The notes under the pieces: model-generated | Seen by the model: the letters and a program-made list of their open reading frames with translations, nothing else | What the model was told of the DNA's origin: nothing | Databases searched by the model: none | Assembly (NCBI GenBank): GCA_932521025.1 | Contig: OW051471.1 | Location: 10,354,001-10,418,000 of the forward strand | DNA length: 64,000 nt | From: Oscheius onirici | Lineage: Eukaryota; Nematoda; Chromadorea; Rhabditida; Rhabditidae | Direction of reading: 5' to 3' | Translations under genes and position numbers: made by a program | Shown: piece by piece, positions 44,267 to 55,678 of the stretch | Layout of the letters: each line of letters begins with the position of its first letter | How positions within the stretch are numbered: position 1 is the first letter of the stretch

Positions 44267-44979
44267 TGTCCCATAGGGCGAGAATGGCCGAGAATCGTAT
44301 CCGAAACGATAAAATTTTGACACGAAAACCGGCTAATCTCCAGTCTTTTATGCCGGGAAGACGATTTTTGCACTTTTCGCGTTCTCGATAAAAATGCGTT
44401 TACCATGCCGAGGTCTATGACTTCAACTCACAGCGGAAAAACTTACTTTCCAAGATTCCCTGTTTGAAAAAGCTTTCCTTAGTCTAAAAAGTTCTCTGAT
44501 TCCCTTTTGTTCGATATAGGAACATTTCTACGGCAATTTCCACAAATTGAAATTCGCGACAAAAGAAAGAAACATTCCAGGTTATTTGGAAAACAAGTCC
44601 AAAAAGTCAGTGGCTAACGCGTGGATCGTCTGGCGCAATATCAGGAACAATTGATAGCCAACAGTCCGGATTAGCCGCCAGGCGGTCTTTAATCTCTTGC
44701 CAAGCGTTTAAAGTTTTTTAAGACATTTGTCGACACGTTTAAAGAACGAAAAACGCCTGTCAAAGCTGACAGTCTCACGGTCCAACTTTGGACATTGAAA
44801 ACTTGGATATCGATTGACTTGTCCGCTAGTTTTCAGTCTTACTGTTCGGAAAGGTGTGGAATAACGGCCGTGCATTTCCTTTGTCTGTGGAACTCTCACG
44901 TCTCCTGTTACATATTCTGATAGACGTATTGAGAAAGGTACGTTTTATTAGACTTTGGTCGTGATTTCGTCAATTTCAG
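44267..44979. other. Intergenic between the lectin (-) and family-X copy 5 (+)
   Basis: A divergent promoter region for the lectin gene lies here. The first exon of family-X copy 5 may be in its last part but could not be found. Confidence 0.3.
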
Positions 44980-46253
44980 ACGGACGACAAAAGTATTCGT
45001 GACCTTTTCTTCACATGTAAGTGGATAAACGAACTGCTGATTAAACACAAGTCGGCCCTAATGCATCTCGTTGGGCAGGTAGACATCGGTAACGGACGAG
45101 TGGTGATCACGAATGATTTCAATGCTATTGATTCCACAAACGCATACTCATAGATGACGACGGAGCAACAGCTCAAGCTGATCGAGGGAAAACTTTTTGG
45201 AAGATTGAATACTTACCATGTTGAAGACGAAAACGAACAGGCAAATCAATATAATATCAAGTCAATATAATTTTCATTTTATTTCAGTGGCTGATTGCTG
45301 TGGATCTCTGTACAAAGTTTGAGAATCAAAAAACAACGTTCATCAAATTAGTCTTAGTTCCCCCTTCAAACGAACAGGAGTGTCATGCTCGTAAAGTTGT
45401 TGACATGATAAATCCAAAGTTTCTGGAAGTGCCACTTTCAATGAAAAACATAAGTTATGGTAAATCCTATACTTCGGACGGCAATCCTTGGTTTAACTGC
45501 GTAAGTTTTTGATACCGTAAAATTTGCTGAAACTGCACTTTGGTCCACACCAAGATTTTGAAGTCCGAGCGCTATTTTAACAAGCATCTGAAATATCCTC
45601 TTGTTCTTCACGTTTCAGCCATCCGCATGAATTTTCGCCGCACTATTTTACATTTTCAGGACTTTCTTAAAATGACTGTTAGAGGTTGGGTTCTACGTGA
45701 TGTGGTAACGAACAACAGCTTACTAATGAGAACCAGTGTGCATATTTCAACTTACTCCTGCACATACGTAGATTTTATCTACCGTACTCTGGAAATCTTT
45801 TATAATGTTAGTGAAGCACACATCCCAGCAACAATCACATTTCAGAACTTCAAAAATCATCCGAGTCCTCGACTGAAATATGTTGAGCTGTCCTGTGACC
45901 ATACAATCAACAACAGATATTTCATAGCAATGGAACGTAGGATAAGACTGCTAAACGTTTTGGAACAAGATCAGATTGATTCAATGAACAAACGGATTGT
46001 AACAAGTAATGGAATAGAAAGACAATATTTGTTGTTCCATCGCGTCCACAACTCTTATATCCTTCAAGAATATTGCCACGATTTTTTCCAAACAAAAATT
46101 GTTTACCGAATGGCAGTGATCGAAAATCAGGATGATTTCACAAAGTGAAAGAAGCTTACTCGTTATTACGAATTCATGGACAAAATAGAGAAGATCGTCG
46201 AAGAGAAATTATTGGAATTGCAAACGTCCGCTGAAAGAGGAAAGGACGACTAG
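44980..46253 (+). pseudogene. Family-X copy 5 (+ strand): two nonsense mutations
   Basis: It reads RDLFFTCKWINELLIKHK, ALMHLVGQVDIGNGRVVIT, then AYS-stop-MTTEQQLKL with TAG at 45151-45153. After an intron come WLIAVDLCTKFENQKTTFIK, MINPKFLEVPLS and SYTSDGNPWFNC. A long open part follows (45660-46148): DFLKMTVRGWVLRDVV, NHPSPRLKYVELSCDH, RIVTSNGIERQYLLFHRVHN and QTKIVYRMAVIENQDDFTK. A TGA at 46146-46148 sits where the intact gene has Trp (LKQW-KNKDHYKFM); YYEFMDKIEKIVEEKLLEL follows. It is in opposite orientation to the intact copy. Confidence 0.65.
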
Positions 46254-46599
46254 ACGACTTTCCGTTTGGTCCAATGTTTTTTATTCATCCCTTTATTTAA
46301 AACGTCGCAACACAAACCAATAAATCGATTTCACAAAAGCGCAAATAATCCAAAGCTTCTGTATATCGTTTTGTTTATCAGTCGTTTTCTGATAAAGTGT
46401 CGCTGACCGGTTATGTCTTTTCTAGAGTTCTCACAACTCCCCCTTCATCTTATTATGATTACTTTGAAGAAGGTCCGTTTTCTTCCATTTCAAGCCATTT
46501 CAAGGTTTTAGACTGAAGTCCCTACTCTTCTTGAATTTCTACTCCCCTGTAAATGGATTAGCAGTCTTGTCCTACGTTCCATTGCTATCTCTTGAAGGA

Positions 46600-47205
46600 C
46601 AACAGGGCATCATTTAAACATCTGGTTGGGCACGTATAGTTACAAGAGGAAAAAGTGCTGGTCAAGAACAATTTCAACATACTTGATGCAGCTCCGTTGT
46701 GGATAGAGCAAACGCTACAGATATTGGAGGAGAAACGCTATGCATTGTTGACTTTTGAGAATTGTGTAAACGATGGTGAAGAAGTAAGTGAAATATCGTT
46801 TAGAAAAAAGGCTGATTTCACTGGCAGGATCTTGTGATGTTCTGTACAAAGCTTCGGGAGCAAGGAACCACTTTTGTCAAACTCACAAGGCCTCATCCTT
46901 CCTCGGACCAGGAGGAACATGCTCGAAGAGTTGTCGAACTGATCCAGCCGAAACATTTGGTCGTTCCGAGAGTTACGGATCCGGATTTTGTTTTCGGTGA
47001 ATCTTACAAGGTGGAAGGAAATCCGTGGTTCAATTGTGTAAGTTTTCCAGGAATCTTCCAGGAACACAATAGTCCACAATTCCCTTTTTTTTTAATAATT
47101 TTTAGCGTTACTCTTCATAACACTTAGAATGAAAAGTATTCCATTTCATTTTTCAGGACAGTCTCGAAATTTCTGTCAATGCTGATGTTCTCTGCGATGT
47201 GAAAT
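46600..47205 (+). pseudogene. Family-X copy 6 (+ strand): truncated by a MITE
   Basis: HLVGHV-stop, VKNNFNILDAAPLWIEQTLQ, then DLVMFCTKLREQGTTFVKL, PSSDQEEHARRVVELIQPKH, SYKVEGNPWFNC and, after a short intron, DSLEISVNADVLCDVK follow the family. Here the coding sequence runs straight into the inverted repeat that begins at 47206. The C-terminal half does not follow the element. Confidence 0.65.
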
Positions 47206-47533
47206 CCTTCAAAAATTTGTCATTGTCAAATTCTGACTTCCACAATTCTGACTTTCTGACTTCCACGCATAAACGTGCAAACCTATCAAATTGAATCCAC
47301 TTTTTGTAAAAAATATAAGCCGTGAATGCAAAATACTCAAACAATGTGTTCAAGTTTTCTCATTCAATTTGTCTAATGAACGTTTTAACCTTATTATTTC
47401 TCTAGAGCACAGACACGATATATATTTTTTACAAAAAGTGGATTCAATTTGATAGGTTTGCACGTTTATGCGTGGAAGTCAAAAAGTCAGAATTGTGGAA
47501 GTCAGAATTTGACAATGACAAATTTTTGAAGGA
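47206..47533. mobile_element. MITE with terminal inverted repeats of about 110 bp
   Basis: CCTTCAAAAATTTGTC, ATTGTCAAATTCTGACTTCC, CGCATAAACGTGCAAACCTA and TCCACTTTTTGTAAAAAATA on the left (47206-47320) appear as the reverse complement on the right (47420-47533). A 100-bp unique spacer separates the arms, and there is no coding capacity. Its left end abuts coding sequence of family-X copy 6. Confidence 0.85.
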
Positions 47534-48720
47534 ACGTTCTTGGTGTCATTTCCGTGAAAAATCATCTATTGTTATTTTTGTTCTGTAGCATTGTGGCCAA
47601 ATTTGCTCATAAATTAAATTAGAAGACAAACAAATTGGAACGTTCATGTTTCTCGCTCCTCAAGATCTATTTCCATGGTAAGTCCACTTCTGCTTTTCCA
47701 AACTTTCAATCTGACTCACACTTTCGTCATCATTGTGCCAGACTATCTCTCTATTCACATGAAAGTCAAAGAAACGGATTCTTGCTCACCGGGGGTGTGT
47801 GTCTCTCTTCTATGGCTTGACCGGTCAGAATAGGAAACGAGAGGCTCACGCAAATATTCCGTGATAACGGTCTGGGGGAGGCCCTCCATTCGGGGAAAGC
47901 ACCTAGCCATTTTTGGGACTCTCTCCGTTCCGCCGGGTACAGATATCACACCTGGGAGCAACAGCTGGAACGAAATCTTGTCCAATATTTGCACTTCTCT
48001 CTGACTCAGTTGCAACATGTTTCAAAGGTTGCCACCTTTTTTGAGATGGTCGGTGACCTTATCTGCTCTCGCATTGTCAGTCGTCCTTTTTAGCTGAACT
48101 TGGGACTGTTATCTTAATCCCTCGGAGACAAAAGAGGCTTATTGTCAATGCCTTTCTCTATTTCTCTTCCTGTCCTCCACTCTCTTCCTCCAACTTCTGT
48201 AAGAGCATTAAGTGCTAGCGCCAAGATTACTGTAGCATTCTTCGCCCTTTAACAGTAAGATCATTAGAAAGAGAATGGGTAACATTCACTAGGGAATAAT
48301 ACAGAGAATGTCCAGCTTGGAGATTTTTGAACTACTCGACTCACGAATTACTCTCTCAGTTAACCTAGTACTGGGGTCTTTAAGTTACAGGAACGAATTC
48401 TAACTGAATATGACTGAAATTTGTTAGAAAGTCTGATCAAGCAGCCAGGAGATTTCGTTCATTTGTTTTGGACGGGACTGTCAAGCTCAAAAAGTACTGT
48501 AGGATCTCAGAACACAGAAGTATTCTTGAAGTCACAATAAGCTACAGAACGTACTCCCTTCCGCTTCCTCTTTTTGTGTTCTTTGTGTTTTCCCACGTTC
48601 CTTTCCTCGCTCCTCCTGACCGGTCAGGACCAGGCTCAAACACACCGTAACGTCAAGTGTACCATGATTGGACGTTATTTCAGGCGTCCTCGACCCCTTC
48701 GCTCAAACTTTTCTATAAAT
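47534..48720. other. Intergenic before the DEG/ENaC gene
   Basis: About 1.2 kb with no supported gene or repeat. The promoter of the channel gene should lie in its last part; no TATA box stands out. Confidence 0.35.
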
Positions 48721-51700
48721 ATGAAGAAGGCCATCTACTCTGAGGTAATTTGAATTCTTCGAACTCTAAGCTCAATTCCTTTCTAGTCAAGCCTCGTCTC
48801 AATGGTTTCCGATCCTGGTGATCGAAGTGTTCGGATAAACATGGAACCTGACGATGTGTAAGATTATTTTTGAAGCATTACTATAATTGCTTTTAGTAGT
48901 CAATCTTCATCTACTCCCAAGTACAAGAAACGGCATTCCATTGCCCCAGTGGTACAGGAACATCTGACCAAAATTAAGCAGGCTCACGGAGTGGGATCGA
49001 TCGACAGAGAAACAAAACATTTTTGCAGTAAGTTCAACTGTTTTTTTTCATAAAACTCTTCTGATTAAGATAATACAACGATGCACGGTCCCAAGAGGAT
49101 TTACTATGGCAAGAAATGGGCTCGTCTCCTCTGGTTTATTGTCTATCTCACTTCCTGGACTCTACTGATTGTACAAATAGCGATTCTCTCAACCAACTAT
49201 TGGACAAAACCTACTACATCTCAAGTGACTTTGTGCCAATTCGAAGTTGCAATAATAGTTTTAGGTGTCTTTTTTCGTCAACGAGGAAGGCATTCCCTTT
49301 CCTGCTATTACTGTATGCAATTTCAATCCGGCGAAAGCTTCGAAAGTACAAGGTGAGAGCACTTCTTAAATCAAACTAGGTTGTATTGGGAGCACAGTTC
49401 TCTGAACTGGACCGCCGTGTTTTCCTCGGGTGTGATAGGAAGCCAACCACCCGGAACAGTGATTCATGATGCTGCTCGCTTTAGGATTCACGTGACTATC
49501 TTATGATGTGTCTGGCTCAAAAACTAAAAATTATAGCTGGGAAAGATATAAGGAGTTGAACCATAAGAGTTTATACAGCGCTCTCAGTCAATGAGCCGAG
49601 CGCTTTTCAGTTCCCTCAATCTTGAAAGTTACCGAAGTAGTAAAAAGCTTTGGCAGTATTCCCTATTTTTCATGTTTTACGATGCAGATCAAAAACGTAT
49701 GCCTGCTGCCAGTTGTTTTCTAGCCCCTGACAAACGGTACGATCTAATGCCTAGGTTCTTTTGTTCTATTCAGAGTGTCATGATTTGTATGACAAGCATT
49801 AATCGCAGTAATTTGAGCTCTGAACGCTACTGGAGACTTCCCATACGAACTCCTTGACTACGTCATGGAGAGCAAAATGGACGCTGCTGCTTTGTTCAGT
49901 TCAGCCGACAGAGACGAGTTGAGACGAGGAGATGCCTTGCTCAGAGTCTATCAACAAACTCATCCCGACTTCACTGTCCATAACTTCTTCGACACTGTTG
50001 GGTAAGAAAGGGTTTGGAAAATTCTAGTCCTTTTTAGCTTCGACTGCGAAGACATCATGATGACTTGTACGTTTGGAGGACGAAACTTTTCGTGCTGTCA
50101 ATATGCTACTCCTGTGCAGACGAACATGGGAAAATGCTACAAGCTGAATCTACAAAATGGACCGGAATGGCTAAGGAAGCAAATTTCTGCTGGAGTTGAC
50201 AATGGGTTAGATATATTTTTGCTTGACAACGTAGTAGTTTTCAGACTGCAGCTGATCCTGGACGCTCGGCAAGATGAACAGATGTCACAAGACGCTGACG
50301 AAGACAACTCTTACTTCTCCACGTCCTTTGAGAACGGATTTCGATTCTTTGTTCACAACTACGAGCGTGATCCCAATCCGTCGATTGAAGGAATCTCCGT
50401 GAGCCCAAGTACCAGGGTTTACACGGCACTCTCGGTCAATGAGGTGAGCTTACGCAAATTTCAATTTGAGAGGTCACCGTATTTTCGTGAAGAGCTTCTC
50501 AGGTTTTCAATGTTTTACAAAGTGGTAAAGCAAATCAAACCCCTAAAATACTGCTAGCAAGCTAGCCGATACGGTACCGTGGGAGAAGAGACAGTAACAT
50601 TCCGTGTTCCCTCTGTTTTTCCGCTTGAAAACTGTTTTAAAAGTTAAAAAAGTTAAAGTTTTAACCCGTTTCAACGTCAGAGACGAGCTCTGAGAGATAA
50701 ACTCCTTGCGGGTGCTTCCTGAGGGGCCAGGTCGCTTCAGCGATACGTTCAGCAACTGCCAAGTCCGACCCTGGGAAAGGTCTAACTTTGTAGCATGTTA
50801 CTACCAATTTTTTAGACTGTTTTAAAACGGTAAACGAAAAACGTCTGTTCATTCATTGAATACATCATGTTTCTATTCTTAGGGGTTAGGCAAACACGTA
50901 CCAAATATGGCTGGTACGAAGTTGGCATTTCAATACCTCCGCGCAAGTGCACACACAAACAATTGTGTAGCAAACTCTATCGAGTACAGAATACATAGAA
51001 CAGTGGCCGCTGCGTGCCCGATCAAGTTCGGTGTGTTTGAGTTCGCGGTTTTCTGATCTTTCTATATTTGGAATCATGATATTTTAAAATTTCTTTTTTA
51101 GTATCATCTTCTGGAGCACGAACACTATGGCAACTGTTCAACAAACTGGCCGAAAACGTACAAAACAAATCTAGCCTACAGTACCATCAATTGTGAGACA
51201 ATTTGTCGAGCACAATTTTATAATGACAGCTGCGGATGTAGTCCTGGACCTTACAATCTGGATAAGTGTAAGAAAGACTAAACTTTCAGTTGAAACCATT
51301 GACTTTTTAGCCTTCCGAGAATGCACTCCTCTCGAAACTGTAACTTGCATGGACGAGAAAATGAAAACTACCCAGGCAGACGGTAAGAACTTTATTTTTT
51401 TCTGTACTGTCTAGATCATCCCGGAACTATTGCCCGGAAATCTATGCATGTCCAGGCACTGACGTAGGTCCTCGGGTGTCACTGGTCAGACACTGGTCAA
51501 AAGTGTGGGTGGATTACGACCCATTTTTTATCTTAATGACTCTGGTCAAGAGAAAAGTGAGGGGTTCACAGAGTGGTCGGGGACGTTTTGATGATAAACC
51601 CAGTGGACGAAACAGGGATCAGTAGAATATACGGTTCAGAAGAAATCTCACTTTGTTGTAAAAGTTATGAGCATAGGAACTAACTAATTATTTCAGGTAC

Positions 51701-52553
51701 CGTCTCTTTGGGCTTCCCACTCTGTACCGAGTGTAAAGTCGAATGCAACAGTGTTCTCTACAACGCCTTCAATTCTTACGGAACCGAGTTCAACCCAGGC
51801 AGTGTGAAATGGCTCGCCAAGCACTCAAACTTCAATCAGACCATTGAGCACATCAAGTGAGTTCCCTTTGCACTGGCGATAAGAGAGTCTTCGTGCAAAA
51901 ATAGCCCCTATGATATTTGGAATTTTATTGGCAGTCGTTCTTTTGACCTTATCTCGGATCGCTGGCTATCACCTGCCATTTTCGCTCACAGATAATCAAT
52001 TTTTCCAGAAAAAACTTCTTGACAGTCAACATCTTCTTCAGGGACCTGACCCAAGTAGAGTATACTCAAGAAATGCAGTCGTCGCTTGCGGAATTATTGA
52101 GTAAGTGAGAGACACAGACATCAGAAATAGAGAGACAAAAAATGCAGAAAAGGAGACTGAGGAACTGAGACAGATGGTCCCATAACTTTGATTCTTCCAG
52201 GTAACATTGGTGGAAACATGGGCATGTTCCTCGGAATGAGTCTGATCACCATTGCCGAAACCTTGATGTATCTGATCAAAATTGCCTGGATCGCCATTTC
52301 CCGTCGGAGAAGAGAGTACATGTTCTCGAAGAAGGTCTTGGAGAAAGAGCAAAACAAGGAGATCCAAGAAACTGTCAAAAACTTCAAAATCCTCCGGGAC
52401 GGCAAAGTTGTTCCAGTGGAGGAAAACTCCATGGAAGCACTGAAGAACAAGATTCGAGCAATCAGTTTGAATATTGAGGAAGAAGACGAAGAGGCGGATA
52501 AGACGAGACAGAATTCGGAAGATTCTGGAGTCTTTGGCATTTATCCAATTTGA
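48721..52553 (+). CDS. DEG/ENaC (degenerin / epithelial Na+ channel) subunit
   Basis: Thirteen exons (48721-48744, 48787-48857, 48897-49027, 49070-49224, 49265-49352, 49818-50001, 50038-50205, 50245-50443, 51102-51267, 51311-51382, 51697-51856, 52009-52100, 52201-52553) sum to 1863 nt, 620 aa, with all phases correct. TM1 spans about residues 94-114. The post-TM1 signature IPFPAITVCNFNP is at 137-149. The extracellular region has FDCEDIMMTCTFGGRNFSCC, NCETICRAQFYNDSCGC and CKVECNSVLYN. TM2 begins NIGGNMGMFLGMSLIT, with the selectivity filter G-M-S at 515-517. Subunits trimerise into cation channels gated by touch, acid or peptides. Exon 6 is joined through a 465-nt intron whose start I infer from phase. 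Confidence 0.9.
49430..49700 (+). pseudogene. Fossil of a second degenerin inside intron 5
   Basis: GTVIHDAARFRIHV and, about 100 bp on, TTTATACAGCGCTCTCAGTC + AATGAG match the host gene's own exon 8 (VYTALSVNE, DNA TTTACACGGCACTCTCGGTC + AATGAG at 50421-50443). Homology is broken by stops and indels. It appears to be a decayed copy of a neighbouring exon. Confidence 0.5.
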
Positions 52554-55500
52554 TATGTGTACATTTGTTATGTGATCTCAAAATGTTACGGATATTCACG
52601 GGACGTCAACGTGTATATAGGTTAATGAATTTTTTGACTTGTGATCGTTTACAAAACTGACTTTGGCGAGCAAACGAAACGTTTTAACTTTAGTAGCCAC
52701 TTGAATTAAATTTTTGCAAGTTTTTAAACATGTTTTGGACGGTTGTCTATATCGAGAAGTGATCAACTATGATATTTAGCAAGACCAGTGTCCTCTTCTC
52801 GACTAACACTAAAATATCGAAGGCCAAGGAAGGCCTCTCTTAGCTGTCTTGGACCTTTCCTTATTAAGGCGCGCGGAAAGTATTTTGGTGACTCCTTCCA
52901 GAAAAAAATGAAAATCAACTGATTTTTTTTTCAAAATGTAGGTTAAAAGTCCTTATTTCGTACGGTCATGGTCGTCATGTGGAGAAGAAGATTCTTCCAG
53001 ATTATACTTTATTGCTCAAACTTGGGGTGTATTATGGAAAATGTTATGTCTAGCGTGGGCCCATGAATAAGAAAGAATGAAATGTCCGGTAGCGACCCTT
53101 CTGTCGCCTCCATTGTTTACCACCTTCTTCGGTTGGGGGAGAGACTGAGGTAAAGAGGTAATACCTCTTCTCCAGAATTTGAGACTCTTGCCCTCAATCA
53201 ATGACTTCAGAAAATTTTCCAATTCAGTCGAAGTATCTCCCTTTCATTGCATCTTGCAGACCCAAGAAAAACTTGGCCTAAAAAACGATGTTAATTGGTT
53301 AAGTTCTCACCAATCGAGCCAAGTTCCAGTTACGACAATCACGAGACGCTGCTTATTGTTAGAAAAGAGATAAGAATAAAACTGTATTGCCAATTCATTT
53401 CTACTAAAACAGTAAAGTTTCAAAGAAGTAAGGCTAAGCTCACCGAATTGAATTCTTCACTGAACATTATGAACAGTTGCATGTTTCAAATACAGAAAAG
53501 ACCATCTAAGAGTCCTAAAACGAAGTTAGATCAAGTACGGTTTTGGATGTATCAAAGATAGTTTAAATGGCCGCCACCATACAAAGTAATGAAAACAATA
53601 GCAAATAATAATGGTTTATCAAATTTCAATGTCTACAGCCAGGTTCCTTCCCATGTATGTGTACGAGTGTCAACTTCTTCTAACGCTCGCGTGTGGCATG
53701 TATACCTCATACGGCGTGAGACATATAGCCTTCATCAACATGGAGTGCGACATTAGTGCTTCATCAATCTAAAATCACAATTAAACTGAAAAAAAAGTTT
53801 ACCCACACTATTGGATTCTCCTATTGCGATAGTGACGTTGTTATTCCGACAGTGATTCGACTGAAAGACCAATTAAGGGTCCTGAAACAACAATAAGTTA
53901 CAAATATTACATTTTTCAGATATTTTAAGAGGTAACTGAGCCTCTTTTGCAAAAAAAGCAAATGTTGATCGACATCACCAAAGTTTTATTACAACCACTT
54001 TTGAAATGCAATCTCTCTGAGCCCGTTTCATCTTCTTAAAACAATTCCTATTGGCCTCCACGCCTTGAGTGTGTATTTTTCCATCTCTTTCCATTTGTTC
54101 TCTATGCCTTGTGTGTGAACAGGGTATAGCGACATCGCCACTATTCTGACTGGACCCACCGTGTAACGAAGATATTATTGATTGAGTTTTTTATATCTGA
54201 GCTTTGATTTTTGTAGAAACTGATGCCCAGATATGCCTTCAAAAACTAGAACGAAGAAGTAAAACGGTAAATGCCCCGATAGTGTTTTGCCGTGTAAATA
54301 GAATAGGCTCTGAAAAGAACGGTCTGATTGTAGAATGAAATTATAAAATATGTCAGCGGGCCAACTTGCTCTGACCATCGACGGGTATAGAGTAAAATCA
54401 TGAATGGACCTTTTTTTGTAAATAATGAACAAAATCACATACTTCATCGATTTCGACAATTGAGCTCAAATTCAGCTTTGCCTATCCTAATATCCGGCGT
54501 GTGTCTCTATGAGCTGAACGTTGTTGAGAAAGACCAAGTAAGGGTCCTGAAATATTCACATAATAGCACTAAAAAAAGTTCACAAAAAAAACAAGAAAGG
54601 AAATGGTTTTCGACAAAAATGCCAATGACAAAAGGAAGAAATATCAGAGGATGTTTCCTGGCACAACGTCAAGCCAAAAAAGTATGATCGAAAAGAGACG
54701 GGCGGCGGGAATGCCAGGATTTGTGAGCGCAGACGCCCTGCTAGTTGTACTTTAGAGCCAGCCCAATTTTTTGCAGACATATTCAATCTTTGTCAACATT
54801 TCTCCGATGTTCCTTTTGTGCCTTCGAAATGCACCAGTGGAGACGAAAAGTTGGCAAGAGTATACCGAGAAACAACAAAACTTTCTTTGAGCAATCTCTG
54901 TGATTTTATAATTTTTAATTTTCAGAATTTACCGGTAAATCTGTCATTTCAGAAAAAAGATCATTTTTTCGGCGACGGGACAACCATGTGAATCAGCGAA
55001 AAAATATCGTTCGGTGAAAACATTGGGAGGACGAGATTTATTTATTTATTTCCGTCGTCCACGGTATATTTCCACAGAGAATAAGACGAGATATGTGCGG
55101 ACAAAGAGGGCGGTAGAGGGAAGGAGAAAAAACGAGAGAGGAGAATAGAATTGAGAGAGTCGAGATAGTTCTGAGGCTGAAGAGGACTAGAGGAAGGAAA
55201 TGGGACGATAGCTATAGGGAACGGAACAGCGGTGAAGCAGAAGGAAGACAAACGGAGAAGCCACTGAAGAGGAAGTGCCAGACGAAAATCTCCTACAAAG
55301 ATTTTCAGTTTTGACCGAACTTCTATCTGAAACGCTGTTTGATACGGTCCTAGTCTCAGAATATTCGTTGCACCTCGAAAACTTGAACAGAAAAAGTTCA
55401 AGAAAATAAAAGTATGGGTCCTGAAATGTCCCCATATCTTAAAATAAAGAAACAGGAATAAAAATGAAGCTTTTCCTGGCACAAAGTCAACCCTATTAGA

Positions 55501-55678
55501 AAAAGTCCTGGTGTTTTCAGTCATCGATATAAAATTGCGGAACTTCTTACGTCCAAGTACTTTGCAATTTTCGGAAACTGGAAAATGTTTCATGTGATAG
55601 TTTTATTACTGGAAATATGTGCAAAGTTTCTTTTTCCCTTAACGAGCTTCTTCTTCACTGGTACTCCAACCTGAAAAC
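52554..55678. other. Intergenic with three decayed copies of one exon on the - strand
   Basis: On the - strand a TTTCAGGACCC acceptor-exon junction recurs at about 53880, 54540 and 55420. It is followed by DPYLVFL- or DPYFYFLEL-like sequence. Two of the copies (54540 and 55420) are preceded by sequence like TTGACNTTGTGCCAGGAAA. All three are interrupted or end soon. No intact gene of this kind is present. The rest (52554-53800) holds nothing recognised. Confidence 0.4.

Noticed and set aside
52038-52540. 109- and 139-codon frames on - opposite the DEG/ENaC last exons
   Set aside because: Antisense shadows; the + strand carries the TM2 and GxS motifs of the channel.
55042-55593. 183-codon open frame on -
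   Set aside because: It spans one of the decayed repeated exons and has no start context or domain; acceptor-like sites break it up. Treated as relic DNA.
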